The notes under the pieces were generated by a model. The model was not told the DNA's origin, made no database searches, and worked only from the letters and a program-made list of their open reading frames with translations. From positions 19,090,036-19,154,035 of the forward strand of contig JAJLRJ010000005.1 in the NCBI GenBank assembly GCA_024195265.1: DNA of 64,000 nt, read 5' to 3'. How positions within the stretch are numbered: position 1 is the first letter of the stretch; each line of letters opens with the position of its first letter. Positions 23,205-34,849 of the stretch are shown in pieces. The DNA is from Dendrophyllia cribrosa. Its lineage: Eukaryota; Cnidaria; Anthozoa; Scleractinia; Dendrophylliidae. The translations under genes and the position numbers were made by a program.

Positions 23205-24707
23205 TTAAGCCAGAGGTAGCATCTCTGGTGCTGTGAGAGTTGCCACACCATGGAAGCTGAAATGAAACATTTTACAGTCAATGAGTAAATAGTAGATTAA
23301 CAAATAAAGGAGTAAATAAGCAAATAAGCAACAGGGTAGCCACTCAGAACATAAAATTCCCTGACCTCAAAACAATTTTCACTGACTAATTGCATTAGGC
23401 CAATTATCAAATAAGCCACATCCACTTTACATTTGCTTCAGCTTCTTTTGCAGACTATCAATATTCTTCTCTTTACTTTCAATCTCTTTAAATGCCATGC
23501 GTTTTTGAACACATGGTATTTATTTTGACTTCACCAAAATTCAAACAATTCCCTGATTTTTTACTGACTTTGACAAGAACTAAGATTTTCCCTGACCTTT
23601 TGCAAAATTCCCTGACCTTGAAAAATTTGTTTTTCCTTGACCGTGGCAACCCTGAGCAAAGATTTTTCACAGATGTTAAAAGAAGGAAAGGGACTGTCAG
23701 TTGTATTGTCCTGGTTGTATATTGCAAACATGTAACTACATTGTAAAGCCAAATTGTACCATACATGTATTTCAGGGTTCTCACTAAGTTTTAGAGTAGA
23801 CGGTAGAGATGTTATAGTAGGCGGCTGCATTCAGGTTTGTTTAACACATTAAGCCTTTTCACTGAAAAGTAGGCAGCTCAAAATTCAAAGTAGACGTTTT
23901 TTAGCCGGTTGCCAGCAATTAATGAGAACCCTGATATTTACAAGCTTTTCTCGTGTTATTTCAACATCCCAAGTGGTTTATTGCCCCACAAACCACACAA
24001 GTGTGGTATATTGCATTTTTATCCTAACTACATTTTCCTTGCAGTTTACTTGTATTAATTAGTAGTCAAAGCTATGGACCAATCAAATTGTACAGTCACA
24101 TAACATTACCTTCAATTGTATAAACCAGTGTAGGCTGCATGTACTGTATGACAGCTGTTTACTCATTGTTCTTACCTAGCATTCTTGTATTTTTCCCTAA
24201 TAGCTTGTTGAGGATTTTTTGCTGCAAGGCTGAATGTACGATGGAGATCATGGAGACATGCTTGAAGATCAAGGAGTTTGAATCCAGTGTAGTGACATAA
24301 TGTCACATTCTAAAGAACAATAAATTATTAATTATATACATGTAGTTGACACCCACTGAGAGACCACTTTAATTTATAAGTGTTAATTGATTATCTCCCT
24401 TTTTGAACCATCTTGCCTTACAGTTCTGAAAGTACATGTAATGCCCGGCTCTACATTGGAATTAGCAGCCTTTGGGGCTCAAAGGGCCGTTACTTTCGGG
24501 GTACAAAAACTGTTACATAGATAAAGCTGGTGTGAGCTGTTTTTGTAAAATGAAATAATTATTAAATACAATAAAAACAGTCATTAATTGTTGAAAGATG
24601 AGACTAAATTAGTCGGTCCGTTGTCATGTTATTGCCACATGGATGGGCTTTTCATGTCTGGATTGTGTTGTGTAATATATATATAAAAAAATTGGTTGTG
24701 TTAAACT

Positions 24708-24738
<31 letters not shown>

Positions 24739-27700
24739 GCTGGTCTCACTACTTTTGGGATTTACATGTATTATCAGCCACAAAGTTTTTGATGTTACTT
24801 TCGGAGGGTCGTTATTTTCAGAACTTTACAGTAGTAACAAAATTATGTCTGTAATTACAATTTTGTTTAAGTCCAATAATATTATTTATTTACACTCCTC
24901 CATACTTGTCAAACACACCCTTCTTGGTTGACCGTGTATGAGCTCTGTAAAAAATAACACAATTTACATACAAATAACCCTACCCAAGATGGAAGTCCAA
25001 GGGTGTGAAGAGCCAAGACAACAGAACTTGCAGCAATTGTTGATGGCAAATACTTTAAATAAGGGTCGGCATCTAGTAGTGTAAGCTCACAGAGATACTG
25101 AAATAAATTGGTATTGTAAAAAAAAATTATATGATTTTAAACTTTATAAGTCAAAAAATGTGTTGAAACATTAATCAATTTCTTAATCAAGCTTTCACAT
25201 ATACAGTGGAACCTCGATTTAACAAAGTGCCAAGGGACTGGGGAAATTGATTCGTTATATAGAAAACCTTATAACGAATTTGCGGAAAAATAACCAAAAA
25301 TGTTCATTAAGTTGAGGTATAGCTAATAATTGTCTTGTAACGGTGAAATGTATCTCCGGATCTTAACAACATTTGCACTTAAATGCCTGTATGAAGCTAG
25401 AGTACACTGTAATATACACTGTAACTATGGAACTAAAAAACTGTACAGGCTATACCTTAACCCTATAGCACACACTGTTAGTCTATTCCACATTCATCTT
25501 TTGTTGCACGTTGACATTTATTATTTTGTTACATGTACAGTATATGGGGGTAGATTATACATTTGGGCCGCCGGATTGCGTTATATCGAGGTTCTGCACC
25601 ATACATTTTATGTGTAATTTTGCCAGGCTGAAGAATATCGTTCGTTATACTGAGGACTTCGATCGATATATAGAGGTTCATTGAATCGAGGTTCCACTGT
25701 TCTGTATTTCCTCAAATAAGAGCTGTCCCTTGATTATTCTCCTCTTTGGTGGAAATGTTTGAAATAATTACAACAGCACAGGTTTCATATACATGTATTA
25801 TAAAGTGACATGTATTTGATACTTTTCTTTCCGTATTGGAGCTCTCTAAGTGAGCTACATGTAAGCTTCCAGCAAGCTAGGCCTCCAGCAAGCAATATTT
25901 GAAATAATCGCCCCCTTGATTGATGGCCTCCCCTCGAATAATCGCTCCCTTTTGGAGTGAAAAATAATAATCGTGCCTGGCTGTTACTTGAGGAAATATG
26001 ATAGAGGTATGATACAAGACAAAACCTTAACAGCACCACTGGAATGTGTATACAGGTAATTGCTTGGGCCTTATAACAGTGTAGTTACTATATGTTTGAA
26101 AGGTGTTACTCTTACTCAATCTTGTACAGTGCTTGTTTACTAATCTTAAGGTCCCTTACTAAAATATAATAGAGCAGATTTCAATTGAATGTGAAAAGTA
26201 ATTAGAATACACAATTGCTTTGGATTTTCATTGCTAATTTGTGATTGGCTAAAAAATCTTAAGCCACTTTCTCAACCAATCAGAAGTGAAACCAAAACCA
26301 ATCATGAATTGATCGCAAGTGTTTTCCCGCGGTTGGCATCGCCGACATGTAATTGCTTTGAGCTCTGATTGGTTCATTGGATTGTTTAGGACTGTGTGAT
26401 TGGTCAGAGTAATTACTTTGGTTTTGGTTTTACCACACTCAATTGAAAACTGCTCTATATTAAAAACATTAACAGTGGCAGTAATAACAGCACAACTGCT
26501 CACCTTTGCTAATGCCTCAACCTTGGGACTGTCTGAATCAGAACATTCTGTGGCCTTTACAAATCGTTCCAGAAAATTAAGGACTGTTGGTACAGAAACA
26601 TCAAAATTTATTGTCCTGAGAATGAGGCTTTCCATTTTGAGAACCTGCAAAGAAACCAAATAATTCTTTTTTCAGTATTTATAAGGGCTGTCAATAAGGG
26701 CCTGCAGCTACAGTGTATTACAGTAAGCACCAGGCATTTGCTAATACAGTTGAAGCTTCTGGGAGTAAACACCCTCTGGAAGCTGAAAAAAATGATGTCT
26801 GTAACTGAAGCTCATGGCCACTTGTGGGAAGGATTTTTGTTTACATGGGGTTTTGTCAAGGCCATCAATTTGGAGCTGTCTCAATTTAGATGGTTTTCTG
26901 TCAAATGGCTTTGTCTTAGAATAGTCAGTGTCTCCTGCTATTATTAATAACACTGTTTTCTTGCTTAGTTTACAACTCTCATTTGCTAAAATTTCATCAC
27001 AACATTTGATTATTGTAGAACAAGGGTTTATAAGAGTTCAAGAACCACAATAAATTGTGTACATGTATAACAAACATTTTTTACTCAATGCATTTCTGGA
27101 AAATATTGGTACACAAGGGCAGGAAATTTGTAATAGCTGTACTGAATAATAGAAAATGATTTAAATCAATAAGTAATCAATAACATCAATGACTAACCAA
27201 TGACATTGATGAGCAATTGACATAGATGAGTAATTAAAATGCCACAATTTTGTCTTTGCGATTACCATCTACATATACATGTAGATGTCATTAATCATCT
27301 GTGAGTGATATGTGGTTATACAGGTAGCCATCTTTTCCCAAATCCAGGATTCTGACTGTGTTTTCCTATACAGTTAACAAATATATAAATTAAATCTCAT
27401 TTTTGCGAGTACATACCTGCTTGGCAGTATAGGTGTCATCTGTAATGTAAACAAACTCTGTCACTTCTGGTGGATAAATCTCCTCAAACTTGGATGCTAC
27501 CAACATACAAGCTGTTCCCACAAGCTGAAGCTTCCCCCGCAGCACTGACATGGCTGACAGGAAGCGGTCTATATAGTTTATTGTTAAATAGAGAGTCTGA
27601 GGCAAGAGTTTGTATTCTTCAGCAACTTCAACGAGCCAGTCAACAAGGATTGCACGCATGCTGTGATTGATGTCAGGCTGCTTCTTCATGTAACCAGGCT

Positions 27701-29935
27701 TGGGCCTGTTTTTAAGCTGTAAATAAAGAAATGACATGCACTATACACTAGGTTCTCATTAAGTTTTGGGTCACATGTTTCTTTGATATACATAGCAGAT
27801 TACTTAGTCTCACAGGCAGCCATTATTTGTGTTGCTGTGCAACATCCTCTCTTCAGGAAAGTGGGACTAAGAATGTTGCCTTAGAAATCAAAAAACAGTT
27901 GCATAGGAGGCTAAACAAATTAACACTTCTTGAGTTTATTAAAAAAAAAAAACAAGTTAAATGTCTCATCAAGCAATCTCAGCATCACAGCAAGCATACA
28001 TGTACTCGTATCCATCCATGTACAGTAGCAAATCAGATAACTGATACACATAATAGGGGTCAGCCTGGGGGGGTTCTCCAATATAAAAATGACGGGGGTG
28101 CTCGTCGTACCTTTTAGGGGTCAAAATTTGGAGATTGGTACCGCTTAGGGTACTAAAATCTAAAATGACCACTGTTAGAATTATTGCGGTACCTTTTAGG
28201 GTATGAGCCGAAAAAATATGACGTGTTGTTTTAGAATTGGTACCTCTTAGGGGTAAAATTATTTTGGGCCACACTTTATCAAACAAGATTATGGTACCTT
28301 TTAGGGTGTTTCTTGAAAATTTCCAACGAGCACCCCTGTCATTTTTATATGGGAGTCTCCCCCCCCACTCGGCGGAATTCTCAATGGTTCCATTACTTTC
28401 CAGGTTAAATGGAAGGAGCAAAAGTTTGCAATAAGCTTTAACCTATTTATTTTATTTGTCTTTTAACCCGACAGTGCCAAACATCAATTCAAGGAAAATT
28501 CCAAATTTCATTTTGTAAAAGATTGAACTACATGTACATGTAATGATACTATGAAAAAGTACTGCTGCAGAGGTTTCATTTGAATGGTCACACCATAGGA
28601 TCTCATTAACAGACCGGTATATGATATGACAGGGGCTTTGCTTGGGATGGGAGCAAGGGATTTCTACTAATAGGAGAGGGAAGAGCGGTGGCAAAGTCTG
28701 GTTGTTTCATGCTGTTTTCACGTCATGAACCTGTACAAGTCTTTCAGCTTAGGTTAAAAGAAATAAAAGGAACAAACATTTCTGGAAGTATAATTAGACT
28801 GAAAAAGCAGCATTAGCTTCTATTACTATCTTTTGTTCCGTACACCAGCATGGCTACTGCACTTCTGTCTTTGAAATCCTTAGGGAGTGGTTGCAAACCA
28901 CCTGTTCCATTTCTTGGAGATTTCACCGCGGACATTCAACTGTGAAGGCAGCTTGCAAAATCAGAACATTGAATTCACACCATATCTTCTACTGAATTAC
29001 AAAACTAAGAAATACCTCGGCTTGCTTCAAATATTGAAATATCTCTGCAGCATATTCTGATACAAAGAGGATACCGCTGTCAGTGTCAATGTCGCGTATT
29101 TCTGGCGTTGTTTCACTCGTGCATTCAAAGTCCTCGTCATCGCTCGAGTCTATAACCATGGGAGAGTCCACTAGGAAAAAATTAATAAGTAAAAAATTCG
29201 GGCGTTTGAAGGGTATTATTTATATATAAGGCCTGACAATAAAGAAAACCTAGGCTGTGCTATAGAAAGTTAGTAGGAAAATGAAGAGAATTCGGCTCGA
29301 TTAAATCGCTCACTTTAAATTATTTTGCACGTCACATTGCGAGCTTACCTTCTTCCGTCGTTCCGTTTGCGACGAACACATTTGTCAAAGCAGGCCGTGA
29401 AAGGGACGTCAAGGCCGGGTTTAGTTCTGGCTCTTTAAAGTTCGAAAATACTGTATTTTGAGCGTTTGCAAGCACAGGTTGCGGGTCCACATGAATAGTG
29501 AAACTTTGCTGTGCTGTTGTTGGTACAGCGAAGGCAGTCTTTTGTTGTGCACGACTGAATGCGTTTTCGTCGTTCTTTGCGGCGCCAAAGGTGTACGTAG
29601 AACTTGCCAAGCCAGCCTAAAGTTAGGTGAGAAGAGGAATTAGATAAGGCAAACACACAAGAAACTAACATAAAAGTTTAAAGTTCAGAAAATTCGCTGA
29701 AACAGACTTCTGGCGGTTTATTGTTTATATCACTGACCTGTTGTTTGGCAGCACGAAATGGCTGAATTCTCACTCCAGCGTTGTTCGTTATCGTCCCTAA
29801 TGCGGCTCTTTTCTGCCCTTGCTGTGTCGCTCTGGCTTTACCGTCTTCCATTTTAGCTCTCTTTAACACGTTGCTGTCGTCGTTGTCTTGAAAGTTGTTG
29901 GTGACACGAAAACTTTCGCCGATAGTTAACGACAT
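23205..29935 (-). CDS. CCNA: Cyclin A, complete, eight coding exons
   Basis: Exons, in transcript order: 29738-29935, 29349-29616, 29016-29170, 27417-27716, 26504-26644, 24984-25097, 24176-24309, 23205-23256. All introns are GT-AG and the phases agree, giving 453 residues plus TAA. The N-terminus has a destruction box, RAALGTITN (residues 43-51), for APC/C-driven proteolysis. The first cyclin box contains [11 protein letters not shown], the hydrophobic patch that recruits RxL substrates, and then [16 protein letters not shown] and FEEIYPPEV. The second box runs through exons 5-7 ([15 protein letters not shown]). The C-terminus reads REKYKNASFHGV, as in animal cyclin A. The protein activates CDK2/CDK1 in S phase and at mitotic entry. 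Length and intron layout are close to vertebrate CCNA genes. Introns 3 and 5 hold MITEs. Confidence 0.95.
23333..23655. mobile_element. hAT-like MITE (CAGGGTAGCCAC / GTGGCAACCCTG)
   Basis: The ends are inverted. The interior repeats CCCTGAC words (TTCCCTGACC four times). It lies in the last intron of cyclin A. Flanks share only AGCAA. Confidence 0.5.
23773..23934. mobile_element. hAT-like MITE (CAGGGTTCTCACTAAG)
   Basis: The left end CAGGGTTCTCACTAAG faces the right end TTAATGAGAACCCTG. It lies in the last intron of cyclin A. Confidence 0.6.
24710..24739. repeat. Poly(G) tract in cyclin A intron 6
   Basis: Thirty G in a row on the plus strand (poly-C on the transcribed sense). Confidence 0.9.
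25204..25699. mobile_element. Tigger/mariner-like MITE in cyclin A intron
   Basis: The left end CAGTGGAACCTCGATTTAAC follows TA; the right end is ATCGAGGTTCCACTG. The TA at the right is mutated. Subterminal CGTTATA words are present in both orientations. It lies in intron 5. Confidence 0.75.
26164..26462. mobile_element. CCAAT-rich TIR element in cyclin A intron 5
   Basis: The ends TAGAGCAGATTTCAATTGA and TCAATTGAAAACTGCTCTA are inverted. The interior holds several ATTGG/CCAAT words (GTGATTGGCT, CAACCAATCAG, CTGATTGGTTC). It ends ~40 bases from exon 5. Confidence 0.65.
28067..28367. mobile_element. TIR element in cyclin A intron 3
   Basis: CAATATAAAAATGACGGGGG and the inverse CCCCTGTCATTTTTATATGG form the ends, capped by G and C runs. 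The interior has several TACC(T/G)CTTAGGG-type words. Confidence 0.65.
28460..28625. repeat. Inverted monomer of the 106-bp repeat family, in cyclin A intron 3
   Basis: TTTCATTTGAATGGTCACAC followed by CATAGGATCTCATTAAC matches the array at 60790-61440 in the same orientation. Confidence 0.7.
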
Positions 29936-30161
29936 TCCAAGAGTAAAACGGTTGAAACCAACGACTAGAAATTCAAAAGGGAACTAAAATTTCTTGCTCT
30001 AAAACTACAACGACAAGGTATCTAAAACGTGGCTACCTGTACAAATTCTTAAATTCTTCTAATTTAGTAAAACTGGAGGGTTTTAGCTGTTTCTTTGGCA
30101 AACTTTTGCCTTCAGATTGTGTCAGACTCGCGAATGCGAACGTTTTCAGTTCTCTCTCATA

Positions 30162-30198
30162 TTTCAAGAATCCCGCTTGTCGAGCATCAGCCAATCAC
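30162..30198 (-). promoter_or_regulatory. Candidate cyclin A cell-cycle promoter (CCAAT, E2F/CDE-like, CHR-like)
   Basis: On the minus strand a GATTGG (inverted CCAAT, 30191-30196) is followed by GCGGGA (30171-30176) and, four bases on, TTGAAA (30162-30167). This order resembles the CCAAT plus CDE/CHR arrangement of animal cyclin A promoters. It lies about 230 bases upstream of the ATG. This is a pattern-based guess. Confidence 0.35.
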
Positions 30199-30349
30199 AG
30201 CGCAGAACCGCGCACGTTGTTATTCGCTACATTGCGAATCACCGCTGGTTCAGCTGACTGAAGCTCAGTATCTTGTCACCTTTTTATTCAAAAATACTGA
30301 ATTTATTTGCGTTTTCCAAGGCACAAGAAAGGAAAAGGTGATTAAATAA

Positions 30350-31160
30350 CAGCATGCTGTGAAATTCAAGAGATTACTGTTTGCGCGGTGACAAATCTTT
30401 GGTCAATGACTTGCTAGCCTTTCTGCTGAAGAATAGCCCAAATGTCACTTTACGAGTTTATTTCTTCGCTCAGAACAAACGAACTTCAAAGCATCCCTGA
30501 GTATTGTTATGGTTTCGCTAGATGAAATTCTAGGTTTTTTCTAATTATTTAGCCCCTTTCTCATTCCAGACGACTGTTTAATCTTCGTATTGCATAACGT
30601 ATTAAATATGCAACACTAGTCTCACTTTTGCACGGTGAAAAATACCATTGTGCGAATTAGCATTTACACTGACGTTCAAGGGTACTTGAATTTATAATGA
30701 AAATCATTTGCTCTCAAAGGAATAAGAGCTTTGTGAACGCATTTGAATGATCCAGCTGCTTATTGTGGGTAGCTTTGTTTTATTTCTCGAGGCTGAACGG
30801 AGCTGTGAATCCCACCACGGACCTAAGAAAAATTTGAATGCACTTTTTTGTCGATTTTTAGTTGAATTTCAATGAAAGTAAGGTACCGTCAAACACGTGC
30901 CGTCCAAATGGCTTTGAGTCAGCTTTCCACGGCTTCAAATAAAAAGTCGATCCTAAGATGGTTAATTTAATCTCACTTCGTTTGGGTTTAAATACAACTG
31001 ATACAGTAAACTTATATAAAATTAAATTGTTTTCATTTAAACTGTTTTCATTTGACGACCTGGTCAGTCTGGTTGATACCATCCATTTTTCCAACCGTCG
31101 AAATGTACCAACGTTTTTTAGTATGGCGGAGGAGCCCCGTCGAAATACGAAATAAACGTT
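30350..31160. other. Intergenic, nothing recognised
   Basis: AT-rich sequence upstream of cyclin A with short frames only. TGATATCC/GATATTCTGAT words cluster at 31160-31205. Confidence 0.35.
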
Positions 31161-31209
31161 AATCTGATATTCAGATATCCAGATATTCTGATATTCTGAT
31201 ATCCAGAGC

Positions 31210-31421
31210 TAGACTGCGAGCAGTCTCTCTTTTTCTCTAAAGCTCCGTGGAAACGAACGCGAAATAGTGACATGGCGCGCGCGAAGCGTGCGATTTGCGA
31301 GCCGCGAATAGCGCGGACGCGAGAAAAGCGGCTCGCGGCTTCGGCTCTCGCGTTCGTCTCTCGTCGCTATTTCGCGTCTGACGGAGTTTAAGAGAGAAAG
31401 AGAGACTGCTCGCAGTCTAGA
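31210..31421. mobile_element. TIR element with ~7-bp TSD
   Basis: The ends TAGACTGCGAGCAGTCTCTC and GAGAGACTGCTCGCAGTCTA are inverted, and each contains its own small palindrome (GACTGCGAGCAGTC). CCAGAGC flanks both sides (31203-31209, 31422-31428). The interior is CG-rich (GCGCGCGCGAAGCG), unlike its surroundings. Confidence 0.7.
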
Positions 31422-31605
31422 CCAGAGCGCGCCCGGTTGAAGTCACTGATTATTTTTTCTGGTCTTTTAATGGATTTCTTTGCAAACGGCTTTAGATGCT
31501 TCACAGCTGCAAAGATGATGATGATAATTTTATAGAAGTATCAAATTGTTTAGCTACAAAAAGAGCTAATAGACAATATTGGTATTCTCGGTATTGGACT
31601 AGAAC

Positions 31606-31910
31606 TACAATCTTGGACATTTCAAATGAAAAATTAATACCACCCCTCCCCCCAATTCAGTGATGGGAAAAATGGCGCGTTTTGGTTTTCGCGCGAATCC
31701 ATCACTGAATCGGGGGGAGGGGAGGTGTTATTTCTCTTTTTATTCCGTCCGAGATTGCAATCTTGGACATTTCAAATGAAAAATTAATACCACCCCTCCC
31801 CCCAATTCAGTGATGGGAAAAATGGCGCGTTTTGGTTTTCGCGCGAATCCATCACTGAATCGGGGGGAGGGGAGGTGTTATTTCTCTTTTTATTCCGTCC
31901 GAGATTGTAG
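31606..31910. mobile_element. Tandem dimer of a 150-bp MITE
   Basis: Two head-to-tail units of exactly 150 bases. Each begins CAATCTTGGACATTTCAAAT and ends CCGTCCGAGATTG; each is itself an imperfect palindrome (CCCCTCCCCCCAATTCAGTG / CACTGAATCGGGGGGAGGGG). The units look nearly identical and share one junction, CCGAGATTG-CAATCTTGG. Confidence 0.8.
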
Positions 31911-32217
31911 CTTGCGGTCGAGGCTATTGCGGGGGAATATCATTAAAAATACAGCTATTTCAATAGATGAATGGGGTTAGTTTCTAGAGAAACTGTGGTG
32001 CTGCGTCGGTGGGGGGATGAAACACGAGAATTTAGTTTTATCGACTGAGTCGATAAGGTAAATTGACCACCGTAAAAAGATTCAAATAGCTGACGTTTCG
32101 AGCGCTAGCCCTTCGTCGGAGCGAATCAAGGAATTGTGGGTAGTGTGTGGTTTTATATAGTAAGCGGTGGAGCTACGCTATTGGTGGAAATTTGGTGACG
32201 TGAAAAACAAATGTAGA

Positions 32218-33010
32218 TTAGTTGAATGAAAAGCGTTCGTTGATTCCGTGGGGTTTGAGAGTGCCGATTTGAAAGATGATTTTTTGTTCTAGGTTTTTAC
32301 GGCTTTCTGTGTTACCCTGGTGTAGGGAAAGGCCGCAGATTGTCATGTGTTGTTTAGAATGGTTAGTAAGATTAAAATGGCGCGCGACTGGTTTGGATGC
32401 GTCTTTGTCATTTTTTTCAACGTCTCGGAGATGTTCACGAAAACGGTCGCCCAGTCTTCTCCCTGTTTCGCCAATGTATATCTTTTTGCAAAAAGTACAT
32501 GTTATGCAGTAGATAACATTTACGGAGGTGCATGTAAAACGATCAGTGATTTTAATAGATCGTTTGGGTCCTGTTATTTTGTCCGCGTTGTGAATGAAAG
32601 GACAAGTGTTACATCGTGTGCGTGTGCATTTGAAAGTTCCCGGTACATCGTCAGATTTCAGTGCGCTCGTAACTAGAAAGTTGCCAATGTTTTTGTCACG
32701 TTTGAATGAAAATAGTGGGGGTTGTGAAAAAATTCTGCCTGTTTCGGGGTCGTTTTGGAGTAATTTGAAATTTTTTAAAATGATGCTTTTGACTGTGTTG
32801 TTGTGTGGGTGGAAAGTGAGGGTGAATGGAATTCTCTCGTTCTCTTCCTTCTGTGGCGTTTGTAGTGCTGATTGTCTGTCGATCTGTTGTGCACGTTGTT
32901 GGCCCGTATTAACAACAGAGTCAGGGTACCCACGTTTCTTGAAAAACTGGCACATTTCTTCTGATTTGTTGGAAAAATCAGAGTCATCACTACATAGACG
33001 TCGAAGTCTG
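32218..33010 (-). pseudogene. Truncated Penelope-like ORF, RT C-terminus + GIY-YIG
   Basis: The frame covers the segment from RRLCSDDSDF to the natural end GINERFSFN, including the CTRTRCNTC linker and IYIGETGRRLGDRFREH. It keeps the correct C-terminus that the 1392-3578 copy loses to a 5-base insertion. The RT palm is missing, so it cannot be autonomous. The frame continues artificially across the fold-back junction to 33111. Confidence 0.85.
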
Positions 33011-33012
33011 TA

Positions 33013-33289
33013 CTTTTTGCAAAAAGATATACATTGGCGAAACAGGGAGAAGACTGGGCGACCGTTTTCGTGAACATCTCCGAGACGTTGAAAAAAATGA
33101 CAAAGACGCATCCAAACCAGTCGCGCGCCATTTTAATCTTACTAACCATTCTAAACAACACATGACAATCTGCGGCCTTTCCCTACACCAGGGTAACACA
33201 GAAAGCCGTAAAAACCTAGAACAAAAAATCATCTTTCAAATCGGCACTCTCAAACCCCACGGAATCAACGAACGCTTTTCATTCAACTA
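33013..33289 (+). pseudogene. GIY-YIG fragment of Penelope-like element (plus arm)
   Basis: Plus-strand coding remnant starting CKKIYIGETGRRLGDRF and running to the same C-terminus (ERFSFN, TAA at 33287-33289). It is a second copy of the same domain created by the fold-back. Confidence 0.8.
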
Positions 33290-33495
33290 ATCTACATTTG
33301 TTTTTCACGTCACCAAATTTCCACCAATAGCGTAGCTCCACCGCTTACTATATAAAACCACACACTACCCACAATTCCTTGATTCGCTCCGACGAAGGGC
33401 TAGCGCTCGAAACGTCAGCTATTTGAATCTTTTTACGGTGGTCAATTTACCTTATCGACTCAGTCGATAAAACTAAATTCTCGTATTTCAATAGA

Positions 33496-33643
33496 TGGTT
33501 TCACTCACGTGACCTTCAGTCCTGTGGGACTCAAATGACAAAGGCCATGGCGGCCATGTTGGAGCACATAACAAAAGAAGTTCATTAAAATTCTTTTGTA
33601 GGTGTGCTCCAACATGGCCGCCATGACGTAACGTGCAAACCAC
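33496..33643. mobile_element. Small palindromic MITE
   Basis: GCCATGGCGGCCATGTTGGA and the inverse CTCCAACATGGCCGCCATG pair, with outer TGGTTT/AAACCA ends. The centre is ~30 bases. Confidence 0.65.
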
Positions 33644-34596
33644 CTATTAACGTTGTCGGATGAAAGCTCAAAGCCTACAAGCCAAGGCCGCAAGGTGGTA
33701 TGGTAGTTGTCAATAGACATTCTATTATCCGGTTGGCAGTGCGGGTGCGACGGGAAAATGACGTTTGTCTCCGTGTTCTTACGAAACAAAAACAGACGCG
33801 AATCTTATTGCCTTCGATCGAAGCGTTCCTTTCTTTGACAGTGTGGAGAGATTAAAGCACGAAACAATAGGTCTAATGAGCGAAAACATCCCTCTGAACA
33901 TGCGTTTTACATTTTGGTACATTTCTTTGCCGCTCCCTGCAAAACAATAACGTCAAATGATCAAATTATAGGTTATGTGGAGAACAATGAACACACGACG
34001 GTCAATTTTTTCTTTTCTCTCTTTGAACTTGAAAGACGTCCCTACAAATTAAGCTCCCGGACAGTCCAGTCACGTTAGACAAACAAATTGGAACAACTGC
34101 CTTTGCTTCAGCTTCCAATTGTTGATTTTGGTAAATTTATGTATAAAAACCCCACATTACTTTGCGGTCTTGGCTTTAAGCTTTTTCATCCGACAACGTT
34201 AATTGAAATAGCTGTATTTGCATGTGAAAAGGTTCCCCGCATGAGCCTCGACTGCAAGCTATACCAATATATTCGTAAATACGAATATAGTCTATTGAGG
34301 ACACTTTAACATAAATCCTACAAAGATTGCTTTCTTTTTATCAAAATTGCTTTTGCGGGATGCAAAACTACCGAGCTCGATACAGGATAAAATATATACC
34401 CATGACGAGATGTCTCAGTATTAGAAATCTCTATCTCCGGTCTTGAAGCACAGGGTCCAAACGGTCAGCATTGGATCACATCCGCCCAAACCACTTCGGA
34501 CACTTATTGAAAATTATATAACGCAATGTCGACACTTAGAATTTTATTTTTAATAAATTTTTAAGTGTAAAAAAGAAAATCTAAAATCCCCACTCA
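33644..34596. other. Intergenic, nothing recognised
   Basis: Only short frames; no clear repeat pairs seen. Confidence 0.35.
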
Positions 34597-34684
34597 TGCT
34601 TCTGGGATTGAACTTGTGACCTCAGCTAGGCTTAGGCTTACATAGCCTACAGTACCAGGGTACCACCTAGCTTCTCGGGTTGTT
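34597..34684 (-). repeat. tRNA-like SINE head
   Basis: On the minus strand an A-box-like AGCTAGGTGGTA is followed ~45 bases later by a B-box-like AGTTCAATCCC. It does not fold as a clean tRNA, so a tRNA-derived SINE or decayed tRNA is more likely than a working gene. Confidence 0.5.
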
Positions 34685-34849
34685 TAGGCCTAAATTTAAC
34701 CATATAAACTGCTAATCTTAATCTCAACTGAAAGCTAACCAGTTACTCCGTTATATAAGTCTCAATAATGTGTCCGAGAAGGTTTAGGCTAATGCTAACC
34801 GGTCCAAACAGACCCCTGCAACATATTCCAAAGTGGCCTTTGAGTCTAG

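Larger units (their letters stand above)
31970..33483 (-). mobile_element. Folded-back, 5'-truncated Penelope-like element copy
   Basis: The minus-strand arm (33010 down to 31970) matches the 1392-3920 element from the end of RT through the 3' tail. The plus-strand arm (33009-33483) repeats only the GIY-YIG end and 3' region. The arms meet at ~33009 with a two-base overlap. TATTTCAATAGATG occurs on both sides (31956-31969, 33484-33497), which fits a 14-bp target duplication. The structure resembles an insertion made by inverted (twin) priming, common in Penelope-like elements. Confidence 0.8.

Noticed and set aside
32347..33073. Plus-strand frames opposite the Penelope-like fold-back
   Set aside because: They are antisense shadows of the RT/GIY-YIG coding strand.
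34597..34684. Functional tRNA gene
   Set aside because: A- and B-box-like words exist but acceptor and anticodon arms do not fold; kept as a SINE-like repeat.
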